Assembly: GCA_021399405.1 (NCBI GenBank)
Contig: JAAFKL010000129.1
Coordinates: forward strand, 1-16,673
DNA length: 16,673 nucleotides
Origin: Candidatus Heimdallarchaeota archaeon
GTDB lineage: Archaea; Asgardarchaeota; Heimdallarchaeia; Heimdallarchaeales; Kariarchaeaceae
Reading direction: 5' to 3'
The notes below the pieces were generated by a model, which did no database searches, had not been told where the DNA came from, and saw only the letters and a list, made by a program, of their open reading frames with translations. Position numbers and translations under genes: made by a program. Positions 1-7,976 of the stretch are shown piece by piece (positions within the stretch are counted from its first letter, which is position 1; the number at the start of each line of letters is the position of its first letter).

Positions 1-1695
1 GTTGGTGGTACAATAGAGACAATGATGAGTACAGGCGTAAATACGATGAACCCATTAATGTGGGGACAGGTATATGAATTAAGTGCCATAAGCCACGTTT
101 ATGAATCAATGGTTGGTATTGGGGTAGATCGGGAATATGTCCCATTAATTGCTGAAAGCTGGGAATATGACCCCGATACAGCATCAATCACGTTTACTCT
201 TAATGAAAACATGAAATGGCATGATGGTGAGACATTAGACACATCGGATATTGTCTTTACTATGAATATGTATAGAGATGATGCAGGAGGTGCAAATGAC
301 GCAACTCCAGATTCTGCGGCAAATTGGACTATTGTAAGAAATCCATGGCTGGCTGAGTATATGATCGATACTGTTGCAGAAAGTGATACTGTCGTAACAG
401 TAAGTTTATCTTTTGCACCTAAGTTAGCTGACGTGCTAGTAGAAATTGGGAATGCATGGATAGTTCCAGAACATATATGGAGTACAGTTGATGTCCCAAC
501 TTATGATCCAACAGAAGATGGAGCTGTGGGAAGTGGTCCCTGGGTATTTGGAGATTGGGAAAAAGGCCAATTCCTCAGATTTACAAGAAATGCGAATTAC
601 CATGGTGATGGACCATATGCTGAGCATAAAATAATAAACATTATCAGAGAAATAGAGACGGGTTACTACGCATTGAGTATAGGAGAACTACAATCTATTG
701 GAGGTCCGATGACTAATTTTGTTCCAGTTGAACTGGAAAGCATTGCTGAGAACGATCCAGATATTGGTATCCACAGATACTTTGACGATTTCTGGTTGTA
801 TCTTGGTATGAATCAAAGGAGATACCCAAACAATGTGAAAGAATTTAGACAAGCAGTATATTATGGAGTCAATAAATCTGATATTGTTGACGTTGCCCGG
901 TTTGGAAGAAACAAACCTGCACCTGCTTCTGGTAGTCTAGATTGGGGTACCTATTATAATCCAGATATTCCAAAATATGATTTCAGTCCTGCGACTTCAA
1001 TGCAAATGCTAGATGATCTTGGATTTGTTGATAGTAATTCAGATGGAATCAGAGAAGATGCAAACGGTACAAAATTATCTTTTGATATTTACGTATCAGC
1101 AGAATTTGACAGATCTATTGTAGCTGTAAATATGATATCCGACATGATGGCAGATATTGGAATTGAGGTTATAGTAGTTCCAGCTCTGTTTGACGTAATT
1201 TGGGATGCAGTCGGAGGTTCTGGTCTTGGAACTTATGATTATGATTGGTCCTATATTGGTTGGACATTATTCTGGAGTGATTTTCATCCAAGTTGGGCAA
1301 ATTGGTTATACAGTGGTGATGGTTACTGGGGTGGTACAATAAATCTACCCGGTTGGGAAGGTGCAAAAAGAGATGAGGTAACTGCGCTTTGTAACGAAAT
1401 CTCGCTTGAGCTTGATGAAGCAGTCATTGAAGCTAAACTAGATCTAATTCAGGAGATAACTGCTGAAGAACTACCATATCTTCCAATGGAAATCCAAGGA
1501 AATGTAGAACTTTACAGAACTGATAAATTTGAAGGATGGCTTATGGGTGATATTACGGGACCAAATAATTTCTGGTCAATGAAAAACCTATCTCTCATAG
1601 ATGGTGGCTCAGAAGATGACTCACCCGGATTTGAATTTGTGGCTGCATTTGCAGGTACAATGATCCTTGCAGTTATTGTTAGAAGACGTCGTTAA
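1..1695 (+). CDS. ABC transporter substrate-binding protein, family 5 (peptide/oligopeptide type), 5' end missing
   Basis: The reading frame is open to base 1, so the start codon, signal peptide and first part of the mature protein lie outside the window; the ATG at 22 is internal. The visible part reads as a family-5 solute-binding protein: an early TMMSTGVNTMNPLMW stretch, then AESWEYD and FTLNENMKWHDGETLDTSDIVF, the typical start of this fold, and later GSGPWVFGDWEKGQFLRFTRN. Such proteins capture peptides or similar solutes outside the cell for an ABC importer; no permease or ATPase gene is in the window. The C-terminus is informative: an acidic Gly/Ser/Asp linker, PGFEF (codons from 1624), a short hydrophobic segment and RRRR. 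This three-part tail resembles PGF-CTERM-type archaeal sorting signals and suggests anchoring at the cell surface. The gene ends with tandem TAA codons. Ligand is not predictable; peptide is the family default. The adjacent amide-hydrolase genes suggest that it may supply their substrates. Confidence 0.88.
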   Translation, partial: VGGTIETMMSTGVNTMNPLMWGQVYELSAISHVYESMVGIGVDREYVPLIAESWEYDPDTASITFTLNENMKWHDGETLDTSDIVFTMNMYRDDAGGANDATPDSAANWTIVRNPWLAEYMIDTVAESDTVVTVSLSFAPKLADVLVEIGNAWIVPEHIWSTVDVPTYDPTEDGAVGSGPWVFGDWEKGQFLRFTRNANYHGDGPYAEHKIINIIREIETGYYALSIGELQSIGGPMTNFVPVELESIAENDPDIGIHRYFDDFWLYLGMNQRRYPNNVKEFRQAVYYGVNKSDIVDVARFGRNKPAPASGSLDWGTYYNPDIPKYDFSPATSMQMLDDLGFVDSNSDGIREDANGTKLSFDIYVSAEFDRSIVAVNMISDMMADIGIEVIVVPALFDVIWDAVGGSGLGTYDYDWSYIGWTLFWSDFHPSWANWLYSGDGYWGGTINLPGWEGAKRDEVTALCNEISLELDEAVIEAKLDLIQEITAEELPYLPMEIQGNVELYRTDKFEGWLMGDITGPNNFWSMKNLSLIDGGSEDDSPGFEFVAAFAGTMILAVIVRRRR

Positions 1696-1740
1696 TAACT
1701 AATACAACATTAAAATATAATTAAATCAATTTAAATAATG

Positions 1741-1790
1741 CATAAAAAATTTTAATTAATTACATGATAGTACTTTCAATTTTTATTGAG
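1741..1790. terminator. Possible bidirectional T-rich termination zone
   Basis: The 111-bp gap between the convergent binding-protein and nitrilase genes is very AT-rich. It holds A6T4 at 1744-1753, which reads as a T6 run on the minus strand, and T5 at 1781-1784 with its preceding T on the plus strand. Archaeal termination often uses T-runs without a strong hairpin, so this could end both transcripts. No stable stem is obvious. Confidence 0.35.
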
Positions 1791-1806
1791 GATTTACGTT
1801 ATGCAT

Positions 1807-2700
1807 TTAGTCATCTAAGAATTTTCTCACATTTTTATGAAGTTTTAATTTTCCTAAATCTTTGAATATTGGTCCTTCTTTTAATTTGTGATATGGAGGA
1901 AAGTTACCTTGAATCTTAGAATCCCTAAAACTTTTCCAAAGGGGATTCATCCCATATGACCCATATTGACGAACCCAAGATACTTGATCAAAATCTATTA
2001 CCTCTGTCATAACGGCATCATTTTCTCCAGCTTGTTGGACTATTTTTCCTTCAGGATCAACAAATATGGAGTTACCTCCACCTTGAGGACAAATGCAATT
2101 AACATTTAGGACATAGCACTGAAACATTATCGCTTGAGCTTGAGCTAATATCAATTCTGCGGGTCTGTCCGGAGTACATGTCAACGAAGGTTGTAATATT
2201 ACTTCTGCTCCCATCCACGTCAATGTTCTAAATATTTCTGGAAACCATAGATCATAACAAATCACAACACCGATTTTACCTATATCTGGGATATCGAATA
2301 CGACAAAATTTTCACCAAGATCTGTATCTTCGTGAGGTTCCCAAGGGTATATTTTTCTATATTTTGTAACAATTTCCCCTTCTGGATTTATAACTATTAA
2401 TGTATTGTAAATTTTTGAACCCTCTTTCTCTAAAATAGACCCAGGTATGACCCATATACCCAAGCTTTTTGCTAACTTACATAATTTTTCTGTTAAATTA
2501 CTGGGAATTTCATGTGCTTGGCTTTTCCAATTAGGACTTCCATATTCCTGGAGAAATAATTCACCAGTAAAAAATAAATCTATCCAGGGAAATTGTGCTT
2601 TTTTTGCTCTTACAACCTTTATAAAATATTCGAGATTCTTTTCTTGATCATGATAATTTTTTTTCAGCTGTAAACCAGCAATACCCAGTTTTCGACTCAT
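1807..2700 (-). CDS. Carbon-nitrogen hydrolase (nitrilase superfamily amidase)
   Basis: A 297-residue protein of full nitrilase-superfamily length. The catalytic triad is in place: Glu47 in FFTGELF, Lys116 in KYRKIYPW, and Cys148 in GVVICYDLWFPE. The family hydrolyses non-peptide C-N bonds of amides, nitriles or N-carbamoyl compounds through a Cys thioester, in the cytoplasm; there is no signal peptide. The sequence does not settle the substrate: omega-amidase/half-amidase, N-carbamoyl amino acid hydrolase and formamidase-like activities are all possible. It is divergent from a CE4-fold hydrolase across 170 bp, which fits a shared amide or imide pathway. The ATG at 2700 is the only reasonable start, since family homology begins at once (LGIAGLQL); no clear Shine-Dalgarno lies before it. 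Fold assignment is firm and substrate is inference. Confidence 0.9.
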   Translation of the reverse strand: MSRKLGIAGLQLKKNYHDQEKNLEYFIKVVRAKKAQFPWIDLFFTGELFLQEYGSPNWKSQAHEIPSNLTEKLCKLAKSLGIWVIPGSILEKEGSKIYNTLIVINPEGEIVTKYRKIYPWEPHEDTDLGENFVVFDIPDIGKIGVVICYDLWFPEIFRTLTWMGAEVILQPSLTCTPDRPAELILAQAQAIMFQCYVLNVNCICPQGGGNSIFVDPEGKIVQQAGENDAVMTEVIDFDQVSWVRQYGSYGMNPLWKSFRDSKIQGNFPPYHKLKEGPIFKDLGKLKLHKNVRKFLDD

Positions 2701-2859
2701 TTATTTCAAACGACGATTTAGTTATTGAAAGATAAACCAATTGTAGAATACTCGATTTTTTAGCAATAATTTAGATTTATCACAACTTAGCAGTGAATTA
2801 TTTGCATTTTATTGATATTCAGTGGAAACATATTTTCATTTATGAAAGCATAGGGTAAT

Positions 2860-2865
2860 AGGAGA
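2860..2865 (+). promoter_or_regulatory. Shine-Dalgarno of the CE4-fold hydrolase
   Basis: AGGAGA ends 5 nt before the ATG at 2871. It fixes the start of the downstream gene and implies a leadered transcript. The rest of the 170-bp divergent gap (2701-2870) is AT-rich and presumably holds both promoters, but no single TATA box stands out. Confidence 0.6.
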
Positions 2866-2870
2866 TACTG

Positions 2871-3698
2871 ATGGTGATCTGGAAAAATGAATTCAAATGT
2901 GCTGTAAGTCTTACCTTTGATTTTGATGCAGATATAAGCTGGCGAAATATTTTACGACGAAATAATATTAAACGTGACAATCCCGTTGTTTTATCCCTAG
3001 GTAAATATGGACCAAGAGCGGCACTTCCAAGAATATTGAGGTTACTCAAGAAATTCGACCTCAGTGCTGGATTTTTTATTCCTGGGGAGGTTGCTGAGAA
3101 ATATCCGAATTCAGTTGAAGAAATCCATGCTCTAGGACATGAAATCGGCCATCACGGGTATTCTCATAAAAACCCAGCTAGTTGTACACCTGAAGAGGAG
3201 AAAGAGGAATTTGAAAGGGGAAGTAAAGTTTTGGAAGACCTCGTAGGAAAAAAAACTTTGGGATATAGGGCACCTGCTGCTGATTTAAGTGAAATTACTC
3301 TAGAAGTTTTAGCAAGGAATAATCAAATTTATGATTCCAGTATGATGACTGATGATTTACCCTTTACTCATCAAACTAATAATGGACCGATTATAGAACT
3401 ACCCTGGAAATGGATACTGGATGATTGGGTTCATTTTGGATTCAACTACTTTCCAAAGTTAGAATATCAGTCTGGAATTAGTAGCCATAGGAAAGTATAT
3501 GAAATATGGTCAGATGAATTTGAAGCGGTATACGATGAAGGGCTGTATTATATGCTTGTTATGCATCCACAATTAATGGGAGTCCCATCAAGAGCAAAAA
3601 TGTTAGAAAAATTAATTCAATTAATGCAATCAAAAAATGATGTTTGGTTTGCCACACCATACGAAATAGCAAAATATTGGAAGGATACCAAGAGTTGA
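2871..3698 (+). CDS. CE4-fold polysaccharide deacetylase-like hydrolase, possible cyclic imidase
   Basis: A 275-residue metal-dependent hydrolase of the polysaccharide deacetylase (CE4/NodB) superfamily. Visible motifs: TFDFDAD (Asp17, Asp19, Asp21), the metal-binding EIGHHGYSH (His94/His95/His99), GYRAPA around Arg133, and MHPQLMGVPSR with His232 near the end. The combination FDFDAD + HHGYSH + MHPQ..G.PSR is typical of the branch holding PuuE-type allantoinase, Helicobacter HpPgdA and bacterial cyclic imide hydrolase, rather than secreted chitin or peptidoglycan deacetylases. There is no signal peptide, so it should act in the cytoplasm on a small molecule. It is followed after 5 nt by an SDR gene and is divergent from a nitrilase-family amidase; an imide ring opened here could be finished by that amidase. 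Superfamily is firm; the imidase or allantoinase role is inferred. Confidence 0.85.
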   Translation: MVIWKNEFKCAVSLTFDFDADISWRNILRRNNIKRDNPVVLSLGKYGPRAALPRILRLLKKFDLSAGFFIPGEVAEKYPNSVEEIHALGHEIGHHGYSHKNPASCTPEEEKEEFERGSKVLEDLVGKKTLGYRAPAADLSEITLEVLARNNQIYDSSMMTDDLPFTHQTNNGPIIELPWKWILDDWVHFGFNYFPKLEYQSGISSHRKVYEIWSDEFEAVYDEGLYYMLVMHPQLMGVPSRAKMLEKLIQLMQSKNDVWFATPYEIAKYWKDTKS

Positions 3699-3703
3699 TA
3701 TAA

Positions 3704-4462
3704 ATGAAAAGATTAGATGGAAAAATAGCAATTATTACAGGTATTGGATATGGGATAGGTAAATCCACAGCACTATTGTTTGGGGACGAGGGGGCGACTG
3801 TAGTAGGGGCAGATATAGATCAAAGTGCTGGTTTGGAGGTCATCAAAGAAATTGAACGAAACGGTGGTACTGGAATTTTTGTTCAAGCAGATGTTTCAAA
3901 AGCAAATGATGTAGAAGTTTTAGTTCAAACTGCAAGTTCATTAGGACGTATTGACGTGTTAATAAATAATGCGGGAATAGAGGTTGTCAAGAGCATTACA
4001 GATACTACCGAAGAGGAATGGGACAAAACAATTGATACTAATCTTAAATCAGTTTTCTTAACATGTAAAAAAACAATCCCAACCATGCGTAAACAAAACG
4101 CAGGGGTAATTATTAATAATTCATCCGCAGCAGCTATTGTGGGGTCGTTCTCTGCAGTTTATTCTGCTTCAAAAGGAGGCATTTTGTCATTAACAAAAGC
4201 TCTAGCTGTTGATTTAGGTCCGTCAAATATTCGTGTTAACTGTATCTTACCTGGAGCTATAGAAACACCAATGTTAGATCGCGTAAATAAAAAATTAGGA
4301 GATGTTGAGAAAGTTCGGGAGGAAAGAATCAAAGCATATCCAATTGGTAGATTTGGAAATCCTGAAGAAGTTGCAAAGACAATATTATTTTTAGCATCAG
4401 ATGATGCTTCCTTTATTACTGGGGCCTCTATAGTTGTCGACGGTGGATTTAGTTCCAAATAA
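3704..4462 (+). CDS. Short-chain dehydrogenase/reductase (classical SDR, probably NAD-dependent)
   Basis: A 252-residue classical SDR with all signature elements: the dinucleotide-binding TGIGYGIG (residues 12-19), NNAG (88-91), Asn113 in DTNLKS, Ser140/141, and the catalytic Tyr153 and Lys157 in YSASKGG. Asp37 at the end of the second beta strand (VVGADID) favours NAD(H) over NADP(H). PGAIETPM and the ending VDGGFSSK are usual for 3-oxoacyl-ACP reductase or glucose-dehydrogenase-like SDRs; the substrate, a hydroxy or keto compound, cannot be read from the sequence. It starts 5 nt after the CE4-fold gene and is almost certainly cotranscribed with it. It converges on the M20 gene with only 23 bp between the stops. 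FabG-type annotation would be overcalling in an archaeon. Confidence 0.92.
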   Translation: MKRLDGKIAIITGIGYGIGKSTALLFGDEGATVVGADIDQSAGLEVIKEIERNGGTGIFVQADVSKANDVEVLVQTASSLGRIDVLINNAGIEVVKSITDTTEEEWDKTIDTNLKSVFLTCKKTIPTMRKQNAGVIINNSSAAAIVGSFSAVYSASKGGILSLTKALAVDLGPSNIRVNCILPGAIETPMLDRVNKKLGDVEKVREERIKAYPIGRFGNPEEVAKTILFLASDDASFITGASIVVDGGFSSK

Positions 4463-4470
4463 AGGATAGC

Positions 4471-4485
4471 TTGATTTATTTTATT
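4471..4485 (+). terminator. T-rich stretch after the SDR gene
   Basis: TTGATTTATTTTATT fills most of the 23-bp gap between the SDR stop and the convergent M20 stop. It could end the plus-strand transcript as an archaeal T-rich terminator. No stem is visible. Confidence 0.3.
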
Positions 4486-5772
4486 TTAAGATAGTTTACA
4501 ATGCCTTTGTATAACACTTACCATTACTTCTGCAACCTTTATCATTGACTCAATATCAACCCATTCGTCAAATGAATGAATTCGCTCAGCATTAGGACCA
4601 TAGGTAATTGCAGGTATATCATGACTCACGAAATATCTAGCGTCTAAGCCTGCAGCACCCCCCATATAAACTGGTTCCGATTTAGTAACTCTCATATGTT
4701 CTTCCACCATCAATTTTGTGAAAGGATGATTTATATCCATTTCATGAGGTCGTGCATTCCATCCAAACCATTCAATCAACGGTGGATGCTCAGAAAGCCA
4801 TGGGTCTAATTTTGAAACTTCTTTAATGGTATTTTCGACTTGTTCCCTAACCTGTTCCCGGGTTTCACCGGGAGGCCACCCAATTCTACATTCAATAGTA
4901 CATTCTGCAGGTACTGTCGATGGCCAATCTCCAGCTTCAATGATTCCAATATTTAATGTAGTTGATTTTCCTTTCATTGTTTCATGTTGCTCAGCGTAGG
5001 GATACCTAATGTCTTGCTGTCTCTTCTTATGTAAATCATTTAGAGCGTTAATAATTGGAACGGATTTTAATACCGCATTTACACCATAATGTGCTGTCGC
5101 TGCATGAGCAGGCACTCCAGTGATTTTAACTCTGAAGTACATAACTCCTGCGCTAGCAATTCCAATAGCGTGACCGAGCGGTTCGGGTATAATTGCAGCA
5201 TCGTATTTTGGTTGGGTCATTCTAAGATAAAGAACCCCACCCACTCCACCATCTTCTTCTTCAATAGTGGATTCCAAATGTAAGTTACCTTTCAATTTAG
5301 TCCCTGTTTCTATAAATGCCTTAGTCGCCATTATCATTGCAGCTAGCCCTCCTTTCATATCTCCAGCACCTCTGCCATAAAGTAAATTACCTTCGACTTC
5401 ACCACCAAATGGTTTTCGTGTCCACTGATTCAATGGTTCTGCACTTACAACATCAATATGCCCACTTAGGCATAGTGATTGACCTCCTCCAGATCCTTTC
5501 AGCGCTCCAATCAAGTTTGGTCGATTTTCATATCCATATTTTGTAAAACAAGTTGTTTCAAAGAAATCTTCATGTTTTCGTAAATCTTCAATTGAAGGAT
5601 TGGCATAGCTTGGTTCAAGCCCCATTTCTTCAAATTTCTTAAAAAGAAATGATTGACCATCATATTCTTTACCACTAATACTAGGGATTGCTACAAGAGA
5701 TTGGGTTAATTCAATCAATTCGTCTTTATTATTTCTTATCCATTTGTATACTTCAGTTTCATGTACATTCAT
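4486..5772 (-). CDS. M20 family metallohydrolase (ArgE/DapE-type amidohydrolase)
   Basis: A 428-residue M20 enzyme. Binuclear-metal and catalytic residues are visible: His105 and Asp107 in LSGHIDVV, bridging Asp138 in GRGAGDMKGG, general base Glu172 and metal ligand Glu173 in STIEEEDGG, Glu197 in IIPEP, and His399 in ERIHSFDEWV. The dimerisation (lid) domain spans roughly residues 205-320. M20 enzymes remove acyl groups from amino acids (ArgE, DapE, aminoacylase) or cleave dipeptides in the cytoplasm. It is the last gene of the minus-strand operon, 14 nt after the DmpA-like gene, with AGTGAG on the minus strand as a plausible ribosome site. Its place behind two P1 hydrolases suggests it finishes dipeptides or N-acyl/N-formyl amino acids released upstream. 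A biosynthetic ArgE or DapE role is less likely, because no arginine or lysine pathway gene is nearby. Confidence 0.9.
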   Translation of the reverse strand: MNVHETEVYKWIRNNKDELIELTQSLVAIPSISGKEYDGQSFLFKKFEEMGLEPSYANPSIEDLRKHEDFFETTCFTKYGYENRPNLIGALKGSGGGQSLCLSGHIDVVSAEPLNQWTRKPFGGEVEGNLLYGRGAGDMKGGLAAMIMATKAFIETGTKLKGNLHLESTIEEEDGGVGGVLYLRMTQPKYDAAIIPEPLGHAIGIASAGVMYFRVKITGVPAHAATAHYGVNAVLKSVPIINALNDLHKKRQQDIRYPYAEQHETMKGKSTTLNIGIIEAGDWPSTVPAECTIECRIGWPPGETREQVREQVENTIKEVSKLDPWLSEHPPLIEWFGWNARPHEMDINHPFTKLMVEEHMRVTKSEPVYMGGAAGLDARYFVSHDIPAITYGPNAERIHSFDEWVDIESMIKVAEVMVSVIQRHCKLS

Positions 5773-5786
5773 TTTATCTCACTTTG

Positions 5787-6890
5787 TTATACAGTATTAA
5801 GATTAACACTGTGGTTTTTGATAATCTCTACGAGTCTATCATGGGGTATGGCATAAACTGTGTTACCATTTATACCCGTCATATCTTTGGCTGCTACTAT
5901 TGCATTGATAATCGCTTCTTCTGTTGCTTCAGCCACACCTTTGAATATAGGATCAATTAAATTTTCTTCGAGTGATTCCACCTCATGAACAAGTGGTGTG
6001 GGCTTTGTTTCGTTAAATTTATTTGCTGTTGAAAACGCAAGGAATATATCTCCTGATGAATTTCCCCCATAACCACCAACTCGCCCTAGGCCGGGAATAA
6101 TCCTTTTACATAATCTCTTTAGTTGATGAGGTAAAAGTGGAGCATCAGTTCCAATGATAACTATTATTGATCCTTGTTCTGATGAAATTGTTGGATTTAT
6201 TTTGGGTTTCAAATCGGATAGTTCTTTCCCAACAGGTACACCAGCTATTGTAAGATCCTCTCTCATTCCATAATTTGCTTGAACAAGTGCCCCAACAGTG
6301 TATTTTTGATCACGAACTTGACATATCCGGCTACTTGTGCCAATTCCACCCTTGAATTGATGACAAATCATTCCAGTACCACCACCAATGTTTCCTTCAT
6401 CAGTATTTGGAGATCTTGAAGAATTAATGGCTTCCATAAGGTGATCCTTAGTAATGTGAAATCCGTTGATGTCATTCAACACTCCATCATAAGTTTCAGC
6501 AACAATTGGCAATATCCAGCGAAACCTTCCATCTTGGGGAAATTGTGTTAATTTCCATTCAACAATACTATCTCGGACGATTCCAACACTATGGGTATTT
6601 GTAATACAAATAGGTGAAGTAACCAGACCTGTTTCTTCCACCCAGTGAGTCCCTGTCATTTCTCCATTTCCATTGAATGAAAAATAAGCACCATACACTT
6701 GTTCCTGCTTCTTACCCACGGGAAAAATTACTGTTACTCCTGTTCTCACTGGACCTTCCCCAACAACTAAAGTTCCATCTCCTTTAATTATAGTAGAATG
6801 TCCAACTTCGACTCCTTCAACGTCTGTTATTGAATTATATTTACCTGCAATTCCGTTGAAAGGGATACCAAGATCACGGGCTCGAGTCAT
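5787..6890 (-). CDS. P1 family Ntn-type hydrolase, DmpA/BapA-like aminopeptidase
   Basis: A 367-residue member of peptidase family P1 (DmpA superfamily). These are made as a precursor and cut themselves before the nucleophile. The predicted cut is Gly240/Ser241 in SEQGSIIVIIGTDAPLLP, giving an alpha chain of 240 and a beta chain of 127 residues with Ser241 as N-terminal nucleophile. Other family landmarks are the N-terminal NSITDVEGVEVGHSTI, EGNIGGGTGMICHQFKGGIG, Asn206 in ALVQANYG, and NSSGDIFLAFSTAN. Known relatives release N-terminal D-Ala, L-amino acids or beta-amino acids (DmpA, BapA), activities most proteases lack. The start at 6890 is supported by a strong GGAGG on the minus strand at 6899-6903. 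The gene lies 21 nt after the NylC-like gene and 14 nt before the M20 gene. Family is firm; chirality and beta-peptide preference cannot be read directly. Confidence 0.92.
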   Translation of the reverse strand: MTRARDLGIPFNGIAGKYNSITDVEGVEVGHSTIIKGDGTLVVGEGPVRTGVTVIFPVGKKQEQVYGAYFSFNGNGEMTGTHWVEETGLVTSPICITNTHSVGIVRDSIVEWKLTQFPQDGRFRWILPIVAETYDGVLNDINGFHITKDHLMEAINSSRSPNTDEGNIGGGTGMICHQFKGGIGTSSRICQVRDQKYTVGALVQANYGMREDLTIAGVPVGKELSDLKPKINPTISSEQGSIIVIIGTDAPLLPHQLKRLCKRIIPGLGRVGGYGGNSSGDIFLAFSTANKFNETKPTPLVHEVESLEENLIDPIFKGVAEATEEAIINAIVAAKDMTGINGNTVYAIPHDRLVEIIKNHSVNLNTV

Positions 6891-6898
6891 TTTTCATT

Positions 6899-6903
6899 CC
6901 TCC
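6899..6903 (-). promoter_or_regulatory. Strong Shine-Dalgarno of the DmpA-like gene
   Basis: GGAGG on the minus strand, 8 nt before the ATG at 6890. It is the clearest ribosome site in the operon and confirms the start. Confidence 0.65.
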
Positions 6904-6911
6904 AACACCAG

Positions 6912-7940
6912 TTATTCAAAACAATTAAGGACCGCGTCCCATACGACATCCGTAGCGAAATATCCAAGACTACTTACTGGTAGAGTACTTGCATCCACTT
7001 CATCTGTAGTAACAAAGAATAGGACATCGCCATCATTAATTGTATGAAACGGGTCAATCATTTTTGCCATAGAGGAATGTACTTGTCTTGCAACCTGTTT
7101 TAGCTCTCTTGAATTTAAACTCTGGTTTGTTACTACAACAGTTAACGTCGTGTTCTGAGATACTTTTTTCTCCGGAGGTGGATTTTCTTTCATCCAATTC
7201 TGATAAAATTCAACTTGTTCTATCATTGAGACCCTTTGGTTAGTGTTCCGATTGAAATGCCCTTTGACAATCTCACCGGATTTATCTCTAATTGCACCAA
7301 CAGCATTGAGGATAACACAAGCAAAAATTTTGACCCCCTTAATTTCTGTATATTGTGCACCTTGTCCTGAAATTTCAAAAATGCCTAAATTATCTCTATG
7401 GGCGTTGATTGACCTCCCCAGAACTCCACCTCCAACTCGAACTGAACTCCCAGCCCCTTGTCTTCCCATTGGAAATTTTCCTTCGAACATGTTTTGTGCT
7501 GCCAGCCTCCCTAATCTCTTATCTGGGTATAACGTGTTTCCTCTAATATGAAAATCCCAAACTATTGCACCTGGAACCACAGGTACTGACCCCCAATCAA
7601 TGATAAAATCGTTTTCTGCAAATAGTTCCAAAGCAACCCCATCTACTGAGTCTAAACCGAGAAATGATCCTCCAGCTAAACAAATTGCGTCTGCCCAACC
7701 AACTTCATACCCTCTGACGGCAGGTGAACCCCCTCGAATATCTGCATAATGTCTTGCACCGCGATGAGGTTTGTTGTCTGTTGGGTCAAATTTTATGACT
7801 GTACATCCGGTGGGTCCTTCTGGATATTGTGCTATTCCAATTTTTATTCCAGGAAAATCAAAATTTAATATTGGCTCTCTCATTTCGGCATGAGGTTTAA
7901 GATCTTTACTTTCATTTGTTAATTTGTTATTATCTGTCAC
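6912..7940 (-). CDS. P1 family Ntn-type hydrolase, NylC-like (Thr nucleophile)
   Basis: A 342-residue P1-family protein, a distant paralogue of its downstream neighbour. It has the family's PTGCTVIKF, DIRGGSPAVRG, LAGGSFLGLDSVDGV and QGAGSSVRVGGG blocks. The predicted self-cleavage differs from its neighbour: Asn263/Thr264 in SQNTTLTVVV, so the nucleophile would be Thr. This matches NylC (6-aminohexanoate oligomer hydrolase), which as I recall cuts at Asn266/Thr267. Asp303 and Asp305 (NDGD) keep the spacing to the nucleophile of NylC Asp306/Asp308, and Asn212 in VILNAVGAIRD is the likely Asn219 counterpart. The start codon is GTG (7938-7940) with GGAG 7 nt upstream; an out-of-frame ATG overlapping it runs straight into TGA. 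It follows the aminotransferase by 36 nt. Substrate is unknown: beta- or omega-amino acid amides are likely from the family, nylon itself is not implied. Confidence 0.87.
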   Translation of the reverse strand: MTDNNKLTNESKDLKPHAEMREPILNFDFPGIKIGIAQYPEGPTGCTVIKFDPTDNKPHRGARHYADIRGGSPAVRGYEVGWADAICLAGGSFLGLDSVDGVALELFAENDFIIDWGSVPVVPGAIVWDFHIRGNTLYPDKRLGRLAAQNMFEGKFPMGRQGAGSSVRVGGGVLGRSINAHRDNLGIFEISGQGAQYTEIKGVKIFACVILNAVGAIRDKSGEIVKGHFNRNTNQRVSMIEQVEFYQNWMKENPPPEKKVSQNTTLTVVVTNQSLNSRELKQVARQVHSSMAKMIDPFHTINDGDVLFFVTTDEVDASTLPVSSLGYFATDVVWDAVLNCFE

Positions 7941-7976
7941 ATGAATTCTCCAATATCTTACAAATTTGGCTTAATA

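Noticed and set aside
2871..3698. Chitin or peptidoglycan deacetylase
   Set aside because: There is no signal peptide or cell-wall context, and the motif set fits the small-molecule (PuuE/imidase) branch better.
4159..4458. 99-codon minus-strand reading frame
   Set aside because: It lies wholly inside the SDR gene, opposite its conserved C-terminal motifs, and has no ribosome site or recognisable domain.
7243..7551. 102-codon plus-strand reading frame
   Set aside because: It is antisense to the conserved core of the NylC-like gene; composition is that of a shadow frame.
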